Source: Campylobacterota bacterium
GTDB taxonomy: Bacteria; Campylobacterota; Campylobacteria; Campylobacterales; Sulfurovaceae
Assembly: GCA_003252535.1 (NCBI GenBank)
Contig: QKDN01000069.1
Coordinates: 1 to 59,737 of the forward strand
Direction: 5' to 3'
DNA length: 59,737 bases
Numbering within the stretch: the stretch's first letter is position 1; the number at the start of each line of letters is the position of its first letter. Both the position numbers and the translations under genes were made by a program. The notes under the pieces were generated by a model. It did not search any database. It was not told the DNA's origin and worked only from the letters and a program-made list of their open reading frames with translations. Shown here piece after piece: positions 1 through 7,944 of this stretch.

Positions 1-2
1 AG

Positions 3-737
3 TTTTTACAAAATGACAATAAATATAAACTTGAAAACTTTAAAGATCGTTTAGAACAGTTTAGCATTCCAATATCTGAAATTCAAAAAAATAAATTTGT
101 AAATATTGAAGAACAAGTAAGATTTATTTTAATATGTAGAGAAAAATTCAATCATATTAGACAAATAGTTAATTTTGATTATAGACCTAAAAATGAGCAG
201 ATAGAGCCTTTATTGAGGTTACTCATGAGATTTATGACTGCTAGTGATAAGAAAGGAATTTTTTTTTCTAATACAAATAATTTTGATTATATTTTCGTAG
301 GAATGCTGAAAACATTTTTATATACCAGTAGCACAACAAGAAAAGATATGTTCATTGAGCTACTAAAAGTGAATAAAAGTAGCGCTAATATTAACACAAA
401 AATTCGAAATGTGTTTCAGTTCTATAATAAGTTCTTAGAGTTTGTGTTACCTAAATATCTTAAAGTACTAGAAAATTTATTTAATTTTGTCGCCAATGAA
501 AAAAATCAAAACACTGTATCTTTTGAAACACTTATTACACTTTTTGAGTACGGTTTTTTAAGAGAACATGAATGTGCTCTCAAGGATGCAGGATTACCGA
601 ATGTAATCATTGAAAAAATTTCTGACAAGTTTTCAGGTTGTGAAAATATAACACAAATACGAGAAAAATTCGCTATTGATAGTGACTTAGGAAACCTTAG
701 TGCTTTTGAGAAAAAAATATTTAAAAAATATGTGTGA
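3..737 (+). CDS. Unrecognised AT-rich gene, C-terminal 244 residues
   Basis: The reading frame is open from the first bases of the window to the TGA at 735-737, so this is the end of a longer gene whose start lies outside. The visible part is rich in Lys, Asn, Phe and Ile and has no signal peptide or membrane segment. The last third (around LREHECALKDAGLPN) looks helical. I recognise no family; a large accessory or defence protein is a guess from the composition and the KilA-N/RhuM neighbours. Codon use is far more AT-rich than in genes beyond 2.8 kb, suggesting horizontal transfer. Confidence 0.6.
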   Translation, partial: FLQNDNKYKLENFKDRLEQFSIPISEIQKNKFVNIEEQVRFILICREKFNHIRQIVNFDYRPKNEQIEPLLRLLMRFMTASDKKGIFFSNTNNFDYIFVGMLKTFLYTSSTTRKDMFIELLKVNKSSANINTKIRNVFQFYNKFLEFVLPKYLKVLENLFNFVANEKNQNTVSFETLITLFEYGFLREHECALKDAGLPNVIIEKISDKFSGCENITQIREKFAIDSDLGNLSAFEKKIFKKYV

Positions 738-743
738 TATGCT

Positions 744-760
744 GGTGGGTTCCACCCACC
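744..760. repeat. Perfect 7-bp stem hairpin (GGTGGGT-TCC-ACCCACC)
   Basis: The sequence ggtgggt, spacer tcc, then acccacc forms a perfect hairpin 7 bases after the stop of the first gene. It is followed by cctac and has no T-tract. GGTGGG/CCCACC palindromes of this kind are known as dispersed intergenic repeats in several proteobacteria. It could be such a repeat or a transcript-end hairpin for the upstream gene. Confidence 0.6.
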
Positions 761-843
761 CTACAAGTAGTGCATATGTTAAGAAATAGTAAGACTTTAA
801 TTATGGCAAATTCGCCACAATTAGAATTTAAAAGAGAGACAAA

Positions 844-1621
844 ATGCCAAAAATAACAGTACTTGACAACCCCATCACAACACTCAAACTCAATGAAGAT
901 GACTATATCTGCATCACTGATATTGCCAAATACAAAGATAGCACTCTTGCCAATGACATTATCAAAAACTGGCTGCGCAACCGTAATACCATAGAGTTTC
1001 TTGGCATTTGGGAGCAGTTAAACAATCCTGATTTTAAACCCGTCGAATTCGACGGGTTTAGAAAAGAAGCTGGGCTTAATAGCTTTACCATGAGTCCCAC
1101 AAAGTGGATAAATAGTACCAATGCCATTGGACTCATTTCAAAAGCAGGTCGTTACGGCGGCACTTATGCTCATAAAGATATTGCTTTTGAGTTTGCTTCC
1201 TGGGTCTCGGTAGAGTTTAAACAAAGATGAAGAACTTAAGCAGCTTGGTTGGGACATCAAACGAAACCTTACCAAGATCAACTACAAAATCCACACTGAT
1301 GCCATAAAAGAAAATCTCATACCTAAAGAACTGACTCCACAGCAGATCAACTTTGTCTATGCCAGTGAAGCTGATATTTTGAATGTCGCTCTCTTTGGTA
1401 TGACAGCAAAAGAGTGGAGAGATTCCAACCCCGATAAAAAAGGCAATATTCGTGATGAAGCCAATGTCAATCAACTGGTTTGTTTGGCAAATCTTGAATC
1501 ATTGAATGCCCATTTTATTATTGAAGGGCTAAGTCAATCGAAAAGATTACAAAAGCTTAACAGTGTGGCTATTGGACAGATGAAAATATTAAACAGTGAA
1601 AATTTGAAAAAATTGAGGTAG
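844..1621 (+). pseudogene. KilA-N domain protein, broken by a small deletion and frameshift
   Basis: The first 128 residues (844-1230) read as a KilA-N DNA-binding protein (INSTNAIGLISKAGRYGG, HKDIAFEFASWVS). The frame ends at VEFKQR. The continuation is one frame over, from about 1222 to the TAG at 1619-1621 (DEELKQLGWDIKRN ... FGMTAKEWRDSNPDKKGN). Intact relatives, from memory, carry about a dozen residues (LYLIKEFQRLK-like) between EFK and the LGWDIKR part. A deletion of roughly 35 bp at about 1218-1224 therefore explains both the gap and the frame change. KilA-N proteins occur in phages and mobile islands. A GAGAG ribosome site precedes the ATG. The N-terminal half could still be made as a short protein. 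Confidence 0.8.
1035..1060. repeat. 26-bp perfect palindrome inside the KilA-N gene
   Basis: The left half, taaacccgtcgaa, is followed immediately by its exact reverse complement, centred between 1047 and 1048. It encodes the KPVEFDGF stretch of the KilA-N protein. It could be a binding site or chance within coding sequence. Confidence 0.85.
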
Positions 1622-1701
1622 TAAAACTGTATAAGCGATCAAACTCAACTTTGATGTTTGGCAGTGCCAACCTACGCAAAATTGGAAACGAGAGCATAGT
1701 A

Positions 1702-1718
1702 GTCACACAGTGTGTGAC
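1702..1718. repeat. Inverted repeat gtcacaca-g-tgtgtgac upstream of rhuM
   Basis: Eight-base arms with a one-base centre form a near-perfect dyad about 40 bp before the rhuM-like start codon. A weaker dyad (ttggc-agt-gccaa) lies at 1658-1670. The dyad is symmetrical enough to be an operator for a DNA-binding regulator, perhaps the KilA-N protein or RhuM. No clear promoter boxes flank it. Confidence 0.45.
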
Positions 1719-1757
1719 CAATTGAAGAGAAATTTTGAAATTTAGAGGAGTAGATAA

Positions 1758-2789
1758 ATGGACAAACTAATAGAAAGCGCTCTACAAACAGTGCCAAACT
1801 TTGTGATTTTCAAAATTGATCATTCTAAAGTCAATATTGATGTACTCTTTTCCGATGAGACACTATGGCTCACTCAAAAGCAAATCGCAGAACTTTTTGA
1901 AACGACACCGCAAAATATTACTTTGCATCTAAAAAATATCTATCAAGAGAATGAACTGAGAGAAGATGCAACTTGTAAGGATTTCTTACAAGTTCAAAAA
2001 GAGGGCAATCGAGAAGTAAAAAGAAACCGAAAATATTACAATCTCAAAGCCATCACAGCCGTAGGGTATCGTGTTAATTCCCACCGTGCTACGGAGTTTA
2101 GAAAGTGGGCAACGGATGTATTGCATGAGTACATTATCAAAGGCTTTGCGATGGATGATGAGCGGCTCAAAAGTATGCATCATTTTGGCAAAGATTATTT
2201 TGAAGAGCAGTTAGATCGTATACGAGAGATACGCCTCAGTGAGCGACGATTTTATCAAAAGGTAGCCGATATTTATGCATTGAGTGCCGACTATGATAAA
2301 AATGCACCCCTCACAAAAGAATTTTACGCCACACTTCAAAACAAAATGCACTGGGCAATTACAGGCAAAACTGCCGCTGAAATAATCTATAGCGAAGCTG
2401 ATGCTGCGAAGATATTTATGGGGCTTCAAACATGGAAAAATGCACCTCACGGCAAGATACTGAAGTCCGATGTCACCATAGCCAAAAACTATCTCAATGA
2501 AGAGCATATCAACCAGCTCAAACGCATTGTTTCTGCCTATTTGGATTTGGCAGAGAACCGGGCGATGCAGGGCATTGTGATGAATATGCAGGATTGGATC
2601 GTGTTTTTGGATAAGTTTTTGGCGCTCTCGGACTATCCGATATTGCTTGATAGCGGTAAAGTTTCAGCCCTGGAAGCCAAACTCAAAGCCGAAAGTGAAT
2701 ATGAAAAATATCGTGTAATACAAGATGAGACATATATCAGTGACTTCGACAAGCTGCTTCTGGATATGGAAAACAATGAAACCCATTAA
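1758..2789 (+). CDS. RhuM family protein
   Basis: 343 residues, full length for the RhuM ('virulence protein') family. An N-terminal winged-helix-like region contains LWLTQKQIAELFETTPQNIT (residues about 35-54), then VKRNRKYYNLKAITAVGYRV and the RATEFRKWATDVL motif shared with the family. The C-terminal half is helical and ends in a typical SDFDKLL tail. The biochemical role of the family is not established; members sit in mobile islands, often beside restriction or toxin genes. GAGGAG lies 8 bases before the ATG. Its last 14 bases overlap the next gene, and base composition jumps exactly here, so this is the right end of the accessory island. Confidence 0.85.
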   Translation: MDKLIESALQTVPNFVIFKIDHSKVNIDVLFSDETLWLTQKQIAELFETTPQNITLHLKNIYQENELREDATCKDFLQVQKEGNREVKRNRKYYNLKAITAVGYRVNSHRATEFRKWATDVLHEYIIKGFAMDDERLKSMHHFGKDYFEEQLDRIREIRLSERRFYQKVADIYALSADYDKNAPLTKEFYATLQNKMHWAITGKTAAEIIYSEADAAKIFMGLQTWKNAPHGKILKSDVTIAKNYLNEEHINQLKRIVSAYLDLAENRAMQGIVMNMQDWIVFLDKFLALSDYPILLDSGKVSALEAKLKAESEYEKYRVIQDETYISDFDKLLLDMENNETH

Positions 2790-3411
2790 TACCTACATCC
2801 CCAAAAACTGGCAGCTTTGGGTCAATATCTATATCTTCGTCAACCTCGCCCTCTACGGCGCGTGGAGCGGCTATACCGCATGGAAGGAGGGGCGGCTTGA
2901 CTTCGTCGAGGTCTCCTTCATCGTGCAGAATATCCTGATGCTCGCCTTTATCCTCATCCGCGTCGATCACAGGAGTATCCAGACCAATCTCCGGCACCAG
3001 TCCATCGCCCTCTTTGCCTTCTTCTCCGGTGTCGCGTTCATGGGACAGGAGCCCACGGGAGGCGAGCTCGCCAATGCCGTCTCGGGCTGGATCATCTTCC
3101 TCGCCAATATCCTCGGCGCGGTGGCGATGCTCCATCTCGGGAGGAGCTTCGGGATACTCATCGCCCTGCGCAGGGTCAGGACGAGCGGGCTCTACAGTAT
3201 CGTCCGCCACCCGATGTACGGCGCCGATATCCTCCTGCGTATCGGCTTTGTCGTGAGCCACTTCAACGCCTATACCCTCCTCCTCTTCATCGTCTCTACG
3301 GGCGCCTATATCGCCCGGGCGCTCTACGAAGAGGAGTTCCTGAGCCGTGATCCCGAGTACAGGGAGTATATGCACCATGTCCGCTACCGTTTTATCCCGT
3401 TCGTTTACTAA
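2776..3411 (+). CDS. Isoprenylcysteine carboxyl methyltransferase (ICMT/PEMT)-like membrane methyltransferase
   Basis: 211 residues with about five hydrophobic segments. The C-terminal half has the ICMT/PEMT signature: LGRSFG, then VRTSGLYSIVRHPMYGADIL (RHPxY is the SAM-pocket motif), and a terminal EEEFLSRDPEYREYMHHVRYRFIPF block. The family methylates small molecules or lipids at the membrane using S-adenosylmethionine; the substrate here is unknown. The ATG at 2776 is preferred because an upstream in-frame ATG (2725) would lie well inside rhuM. Thirteen bases separate the stop from the next gene, so it is probably co-transcribed with the two radical SAM genes, suggesting a joint modification pathway. 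Confidence 0.8.
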   Translation: MKPINTYIPKNWQLWVNIYIFVNLALYGAWSGYTAWKEGRLDFVEVSFIVQNILMLAFILIRVDHRSIQTNLRHQSIALFAFFSGVAFMGQEPTGGELANAVSGWIIFLANILGAVAMLHLGRSFGILIALRRVRTSGLYSIVRHPMYGADILLRIGFVVSHFNAYTLLLFIVSTGAYIARALYEEEFLSRDPEYREYMHHVRYRFIPFVY

Positions 3412-3423
3412 GGAGACCACCCG

Positions 3424-4806
3424 ATGAAAAACCTGCCGCTCTACTACAAGACCAGAACCCTCTGCCCCGTATGCAACACCCTCGTCGACGGGGAGATCGT
3501 CGCCGAGGACCGGAAGGTCTATATCGAGAGGGAGTGCCCCGAGCACGGACACTTCAAGGGGCTGATCTGCTCCGATCAGACATGGTACGAAGAGCTCCCA
3601 CACTACTATGTCGACGGGATCAAACCGCAAAACCCGACCAAAAAAGACCTCTCAGGGTGCCCCGAGGACTGCGGTATATGCTCGATGCACTCGCAGATAG
3701 CGGGGACGCTGGCGATCGAGATACTCGACTCGTGCAATGAGAACTGCCCCACCTGCCTCGCCAACAATATCGGCAGCTTCATGATGAGCGTGGAGGATGT
3801 CCAGAGAGCCGTCGAAGCGGGGCTGAAGAACCAGGAGTTCATCTCCACCGTCACCATCTCGGGGGGAGAGCCCACCCTCCATCCCGACCTCTTCGCTATA
3901 CTCGATGTGCTGCAACGACCCGAGATAGGGAGAGTCTCTATCAACACCAACGGGAAAAGAATCCGAGATGACGAGGCGTTCGTCCGGCAGCTCGCCACCT
4001 ATGACAATATCTACCTCAGCCCGCACTACGACGGGAGCAAGGCCCTCGCCCTCCGGGGTGTCACCTATGAGGAGCAGAAACGCACCATCGGGATACTCCA
4101 GTCCCACGGGATCGATATGGTACCAGTCGTCCTCGCCACCGCAGGGCACAACGACCACGAGCTGGGGAAACTCCTCGACGAGCTCTTCCTCAACTACTCC
4201 CATGTCAAATCGGTGATGTTCTCGCTGATGACCTACAGCGGCAAAGAGGGGAGCCACTTCGCCAATGATCCCCTCACCCGCCTCACCATCCCCCAGGCGA
4301 TCGAGTCGATCGGGGAGTCTTCGGAGAGCATCCTCAAAAGCGACTTCATCCCCCTCCCGATGGCGAACCCCATGTGCGCGTCGATAGGCTACTTCATGGT
4401 GATGGACGGCGAGATCACACCCCTGATCCGTTTCGGGGAGCGCGAGCGGATCGTCGGGTATATCAAGAACGGCCACTTCGGCAACCTGACCCCTGAGTTC
4501 GCCGACTTCATCCAGGAGTCGATCTACCATATCTTCTCCCATTCGGATCGGTACGAGTACTCCGACAGGCTTTTGGATAAGTTCAAACGACTTTACAAGC
4601 TCCTCTTCCCCGACGACAGGCAACTGACACACGAGGAGCGGGTCAGACTCGCCGCCGAACACCTCCGCGTGGTCTACCTGATGCAGTTCATGGACAGCTG
4701 GAGCTTCGATTCGCAGCGGCTCAACCGATGCAGCTGCCACCATGCCTTCGGCTCTGGGGAGATCATCCCCACATGCAGCTTCTACTGCTACCACAGGAGT
4801 ATCTGA
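3424..4806 (+). CDS. Radical SAM protein, Tes/MJ0619-like (first of a pair)
   Basis: 460 residues. The N-terminus has cysteine pairs of a zinc/iron-binding module (LCPVCNTL, ECPEHGHF, then CPEDCGIC at about residues 79-86). The radical SAM cluster motif CNENCPTC (CxxxCxxC) follows, with the SAM-binding GGEP in TISGGEPTLHP. The end carries more cysteines (CSCHHAFGSGEIIPTC) in the pattern used by MJ0619/Tes relatives to bind extra clusters. Archaeal Tes couples lipid chains and MJ0619 methylates a pterin; which chemistry applies here is unknown. AAGGAGA lies 8 bases before the ATG. It sits directly after the ICMT-like gene and before a paralogue. Confidence 0.8.
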   Translation: MKNLPLYYKTRTLCPVCNTLVDGEIVAEDRKVYIERECPEHGHFKGLICSDQTWYEELPHYYVDGIKPQNPTKKDLSGCPEDCGICSMHSQIAGTLAIEILDSCNENCPTCLANNIGSFMMSVEDVQRAVEAGLKNQEFISTVTISGGEPTLHPDLFAILDVLQRPEIGRVSINTNGKRIRDDEAFVRQLATYDNIYLSPHYDGSKALALRGVTYEEQKRTIGILQSHGIDMVPVVLATAGHNDHELGKLLDELFLNYSHVKSVMFSLMTYSGKEGSHFANDPLTRLTIPQAIESIGESSESILKSDFIPLPMANPMCASIGYFMVMDGEITPLIRFGERERIVGYIKNGHFGNLTPEFADFIQESIYHIFSHSDRYEYSDRLLDKFKRLYKLLFPDDRQLTHEERVRLAAEHLRVVYLMQFMDSWSFDSQRLNRCSCHHAFGSGEIIPTCSFYCYHRSI

Positions 4807-4819
4807 AATGTGTGTGACC

Positions 4820-4910
4820 TGCCTCCAAAGAGAGTGCGAGAAGCCATGCGCCCAACCCATGAAATGGGCGCTTGCGTTCGCATTGCGCAGGAGCGCTCTC
4901 TTTGGAGGCA
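4820..4910. repeat. Long inverted repeat with nested hairpin between the two radical SAM genes
   Basis: Perfect 15-base arms, tgcctccaaagagag (4820-4834) and its complement (4896-4910), extend imperfectly outward to about 4815 and 4915. Inside them lies a second stem, gcgccca (4848-4854) with tgggcgc (4865-4871). The whole fills most of the 143-bp gap. It could be a small non-autonomous palindromic element or a transcript-level structure tuning the second gene. There is no T-tract, so a simple terminator is unlikely. Confidence 0.75.
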
Positions 4911-4949
4911 GTGACTTGGAAGCAACCCAAAAAAGGAGACATTGATAAT

Positions 4950-6311
4950 ATGAATATGAAAGAGATATTTTCCTATACCTACGCGGTATGCGTGGAGTGC
5001 GACGAGAAGATTCAAGCGCGTATCATTGCCGAGGATGAGAAAGTCTACCTCGAAAAGTGCTGCCCTGTACATGGTGTCTCTCAAGAACTCATCTCCTCCG
5101 ATGTCACCTGGTACCGGGAGAGCCGCAGCTATGTCAAGCCCCGACAGCTCCCCCTCGACCACAAGGTCAAGTCGTTCGTAAGCTGCCCCGAGTCGTGCGG
5201 CAGCTGCTCCGAGCACCAGCAGCACACCTGCCTCCCGGTCATAGAGATCACCCAAAAGTGCAACCTGGAGTGCCCGGTGTGCCTGAAGGATTTGAACAAA
5301 ACGCCCTATATCACAGAGGATGAGTTCGGCTCTATCATCGATGATCTGCTCCGCTACGAAGGGAAAGTGGATGTGATCAATATCAGCGGGGGCGAGCCCC
5401 TCCTCCACCCCGACTTCGAGAGACTTCTCGATATCGCCTACCGCAAGGGGATCACCCAGGTCACCGTCTCGACCAACGGCCAACCGCTCCTCAACAGTAC
5501 CCGGATACGCCAGGCATTCAAAAGGACGGGGGCGATCGTAGCGCTCCAGTTCGACGGGTTCGCCCCCGAGACCTATCTCAGGCTCAGAGGGGAAGATATC
5601 AGCAGTGACAAACAGAGGATCATCGAACTCCTCGAGTGCGAAGAGATCAACTACTCGCTCGTATCGACCATCTCCAGCGGTCTCAATGACAGGGAGATCA
5701 CCGACATCGTCGACTTTTTCTTCGGCTCCCGGGCGATATCGCTGATGTTCCAGCCCGTCTCGTATGTGGGGAGTGCGAAGGAGCTCTACGACGGGGAACG
5801 GATCACCACCGTCGATATGATCAGAGAGATCGAAAAGAGCCGCTTCGTCAAAGAGGGGGATTTCAACCCCCTCCCCTGCTCCCACTACTCCTGCTTCGCC
5901 CTCTCCTACTACATCAAACTCGACGATGAGAACTATGTCAGCCTCAAGGATTTCCTCGCCGACGAGTACCTCGACATCATCGCCAACAAAACCCTCCCCG
6001 GACTCGATGCCCAGGGGCTCCTGAGCATCCGCAACAGGATATACGAGCTCTGGTCGGCAGCAGACACCTCATCGCTCGACGGCGAAGTGCTCAAAAGGAT
6101 CAAGGGGATACTCAACGAGCTCTCCAGCTGCGCCTGCGACCCCAAAAGAACCCTCGAGCTGGGCATGAACTCCATGAAAGCGATCTTCATCCACGAGTTC
6201 ATGGACAAACACACCTTCGATTTTGCCCGCATTGTCAAATGCTGCAACCCCTACGCCTTCAAGGACGGCAGCCTCATACCGATGTGCGTGCAGAATGTAT
6301 TCAGGCAGTGA
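4950..6311 (+). CDS. Radical SAM protein, Tes/MJ0619-like (second of a pair)
   Basis: 453 residues. N-terminal cysteine module (VCVECDEK, KCCPVHG, then CPESCGSC), radical SAM motif CNLECPVC, and NISGGEPLLHPDF for SAM binding. VSTNGQP and LQFDGFAPETYLRLRG match the MJ0619/Tes core. The C-terminus has CCNPYAFKDGSLIPMC, the family's DG-x-x-P-x-C auxiliary-cluster pattern, here clearer than in its upstream partner. An earlier in-frame ATG at 4872 lies inside the inverted repeat; the ATG at 4950 with AAAAGGAG upstream is the better start. The two proteins share architecture but are well diverged, so they probably catalyse different steps. Confidence 0.8.
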   Translation: MNMKEIFSYTYAVCVECDEKIQARIIAEDEKVYLEKCCPVHGVSQELISSDVTWYRESRSYVKPRQLPLDHKVKSFVSCPESCGSCSEHQQHTCLPVIEITQKCNLECPVCLKDLNKTPYITEDEFGSIIDDLLRYEGKVDVINISGGEPLLHPDFERLLDIAYRKGITQVTVSTNGQPLLNSTRIRQAFKRTGAIVALQFDGFAPETYLRLRGEDISSDKQRIIELLECEEINYSLVSTISSGLNDREITDIVDFFFGSRAISLMFQPVSYVGSAKELYDGERITTVDMIREIEKSRFVKEGDFNPLPCSHYSCFALSYYIKLDDENYVSLKDFLADEYLDIIANKTLPGLDAQGLLSIRNRIYELWSAADTSSLDGEVLKRIKGILNELSSCACDPKRTLELGMNSMKAIFIHEFMDKHTFDFARIVKCCNPYAFKDGSLIPMCVQNVFRQ

Positions 6312-6320
6312 GCTAAATTC

Positions 6321-6974
6321 TTAACTCTTAACTCTTAATTCAAGAGCTTTCTCCACGCACGTATCGATCATCGGCTCGGATGCCACGAAGCACCGGGTGC
6401 CTTCGGGCAGGTGGGCTTTGGTCGCTTCCCCTATCACGACCGCGGTGTAGCTCGCATCCCACCCGAAATTGTCCAGGAAACAGCGGATCGTGGAGGGGGA
6501 AGTGAAAATGATGATCGATCCCTCTTCGGGTTTGTCTTCCGGTACATATTCGACACAACCCGTCTCGTAGATCACCTGTTCCCCCAGCTCTATCCCTTCA
6601 CCTGCAAGGGCGGCTTTGATATCGTAGGAGACTGTTTTGGGTCTGAGGTAGAGTATCCTGGCATTGGCAAAGAGCTCTTTGATATCCTCGGCAAGCTCTT
6701 TGGCATAGTAGTTGACCGGCACATGCCCTACCCTGCCGCCGCGCTTCTCGATCTCTTTTCGTGTAGCTTCGCCTATAGCGATGGCGGGAACTGTTTTGCA
6801 TTGCGGCTCTATCGTATAGGCGGTTCTGACAGCTTCCTTGGAGGTGAAGAGGAGATAGTCGTACCCCTCATAGCAGATAGCGTCGGCGCACTGAGTGAAG
6901 GAGATCATAGGGAGGGAGTCCACCCCCTCCCTGGGCTGGGGCGAAAGGAGGTAGATCGGGGGCTCAGCGTGCAT
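6321..6974 (-). CDS. hemD: Uroporphyrinogen-III synthase
   Basis: 217 residues from the Met of MHAEPPIYLLSP. It closes linear hydroxymethylbilane into uroporphyrinogen III in haem and tetrapyrrole synthesis. Family marks are DYLLFTSKEAVRTAY near residue 45, AIAIGEATRKEIEK, YLRPKTVSYDI, and IIIFTSPSTIRCFLDNF followed by AVVIGEATKAHL. Overall sequence conservation in HemD is low. The start overlaps the end of the CDF exporter gene by 11 bases, so the two are translationally linked. A longer version starting at 7013 exists but would lie deeper in that gene. Confidence 0.8.
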   Translation of the reverse strand: MHAEPPIYLLSPQPREGVDSLPMISFTQCADAICYEGYDYLLFTSKEAVRTAYTIEPQCKTVPAIAIGEATRKEIEKRGGRVGHVPVNYYAKELAEDIKELFANARILYLRPKTVSYDIKAALAGEGIELGEQVIYETGCVEYVPEDKPEEGSIIIFTSPSTIRCFLDNFGWDASYTAVVIGEATKAHLPEGTRCFVASEPMIDTCVEKALELRVKS

Positions 6975-7896
6975 GGGGAGCCAGGAGCGACTCGCCGTTG
7001 AAGACCGCGTCATTCATCGCTTCGTCGTCGTAGGGATCGAAGTGGGGAGTGATCACCCAGCGTTTGTTGCTGTCGAGCGCCATGATCCTGTCCTCGATCT
7101 GCTCGGCGATCCTGTGGGCTTCAAGGAGGAGCATATTGGGGCGGAGCACCATGTGGAACTCTACGAAGTTCGTCGAGCCGTCGGTGCGGGTCTTGAGCCA
7201 GTGGAAGCTTGTCACCTCGGGGTGTTTCCCGATGATACTCTCGATATTCTCTACTTTTTCCGCCTCAAGCGCATGGTCAAGGAGTATCTTGACACCCTCT
7301 TCGATGATCTCGTAAGCGGAATAGACGATATAGACGCCGATCCCCAGACCGAAGAGGACGTCGATGATGTCATACCCGGTGAGCCATACGAGCCCCAGAG
7401 AGAGGAGGATCACGCCGTTGCTCCAGAGGTCGGTCTGGTAGTGGAGTGCGTCGGATTTGATGACGAGGTTATCGGTCTCCCTGGCCACTTTGAGCAGATA
7501 CTGGACAAGGATGAACGTAGCGATGATCGAAAATGTCATCGCCACGATCGAAGGCATCAGGAGGGTCGTATCGCCGCCCTTGAGTCCTTTCTCGACTGCC
7601 TTGTACATGATGAAGATGCCCGAGATGGTGATCACCGTCCCTTCGATCACCGCTGCGATCGCCTGTATCTTCCCCTTGCCGTAGTGGAAGAACTCATCGG
7701 GGTCCTCTTCGGACTTCTTGATCGCGAAGAAATTGAAGATCGAAATGACCGTATCGAGGAGCGAATCGATCGCCGAAGCGAGTACGGCTACCGAACCGCT
7801 GGCGATACCTATCACGAGTTTGACGAGCACAAGGATCATCGCGACCGTACTCGAGACGATCGTAGCGCGTTTCTGGGGTGATATCGAAGTATTCAT
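6964..7896 (-). CDS. Cation diffusion facilitator (FieF/YiiP-like) metal exporter
   Basis: 310 residues, typical CDF length. Metal ion/proton antiporter of the inner membrane. TM2 carries SAIDSLLDTV (the DxxxD metal site, here S-x-x-D after A). The His/Asp site HYQTDLWSNGVI is in TM5, and EEDPDEFFHYGKGK is the conserved loop after TM2. The soluble C-terminal domain begins near VENIESIIGKHP and includes FVEFHMVLRPN. The start MNTSIS has AGGAGGG just upstream, better than the ATG codons farther out. Substrate (Fe, Zn, Cd) cannot be told from the sequence. Followed by hemD. Confidence 0.85.
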   Translation of the reverse strand: MNTSISPQKRATIVSSTVAMILVLVKLVIGIASGSVAVLASAIDSLLDTVISIFNFFAIKKSEEDPDEFFHYGKGKIQAIAAVIEGTVITISGIFIMYKAVEKGLKGGDTTLLMPSIVAMTFSIIATFILVQYLLKVARETDNLVIKSDALHYQTDLWSNGVILLSLGLVWLTGYDIIDVLFGLGIGVYIVYSAYEIIEEGVKILLDHALEAEKVENIESIIGKHPEVTSFHWLKTRTDGSTNFVEFHMVLRPNMLLLEAHRIAEQIEDRIMALDSNKRWVITPHFDPYDDEAMNDAVFNGESLLAPHAR

Positions 7897-7944
7897 TTTC
7901 CCTCCTGTCATGTTTTGGTCGGCTCCCTTTGTCCCGGGACCCAT

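Noticed and set aside
3652-4860. 402-residue minus-strand frame antisense to the first radical SAM gene
   Set aside because: GC-rich antisense shadow rich in Asp/Glu/Val/Gly; the plus-strand protein has all catalytic motifs.
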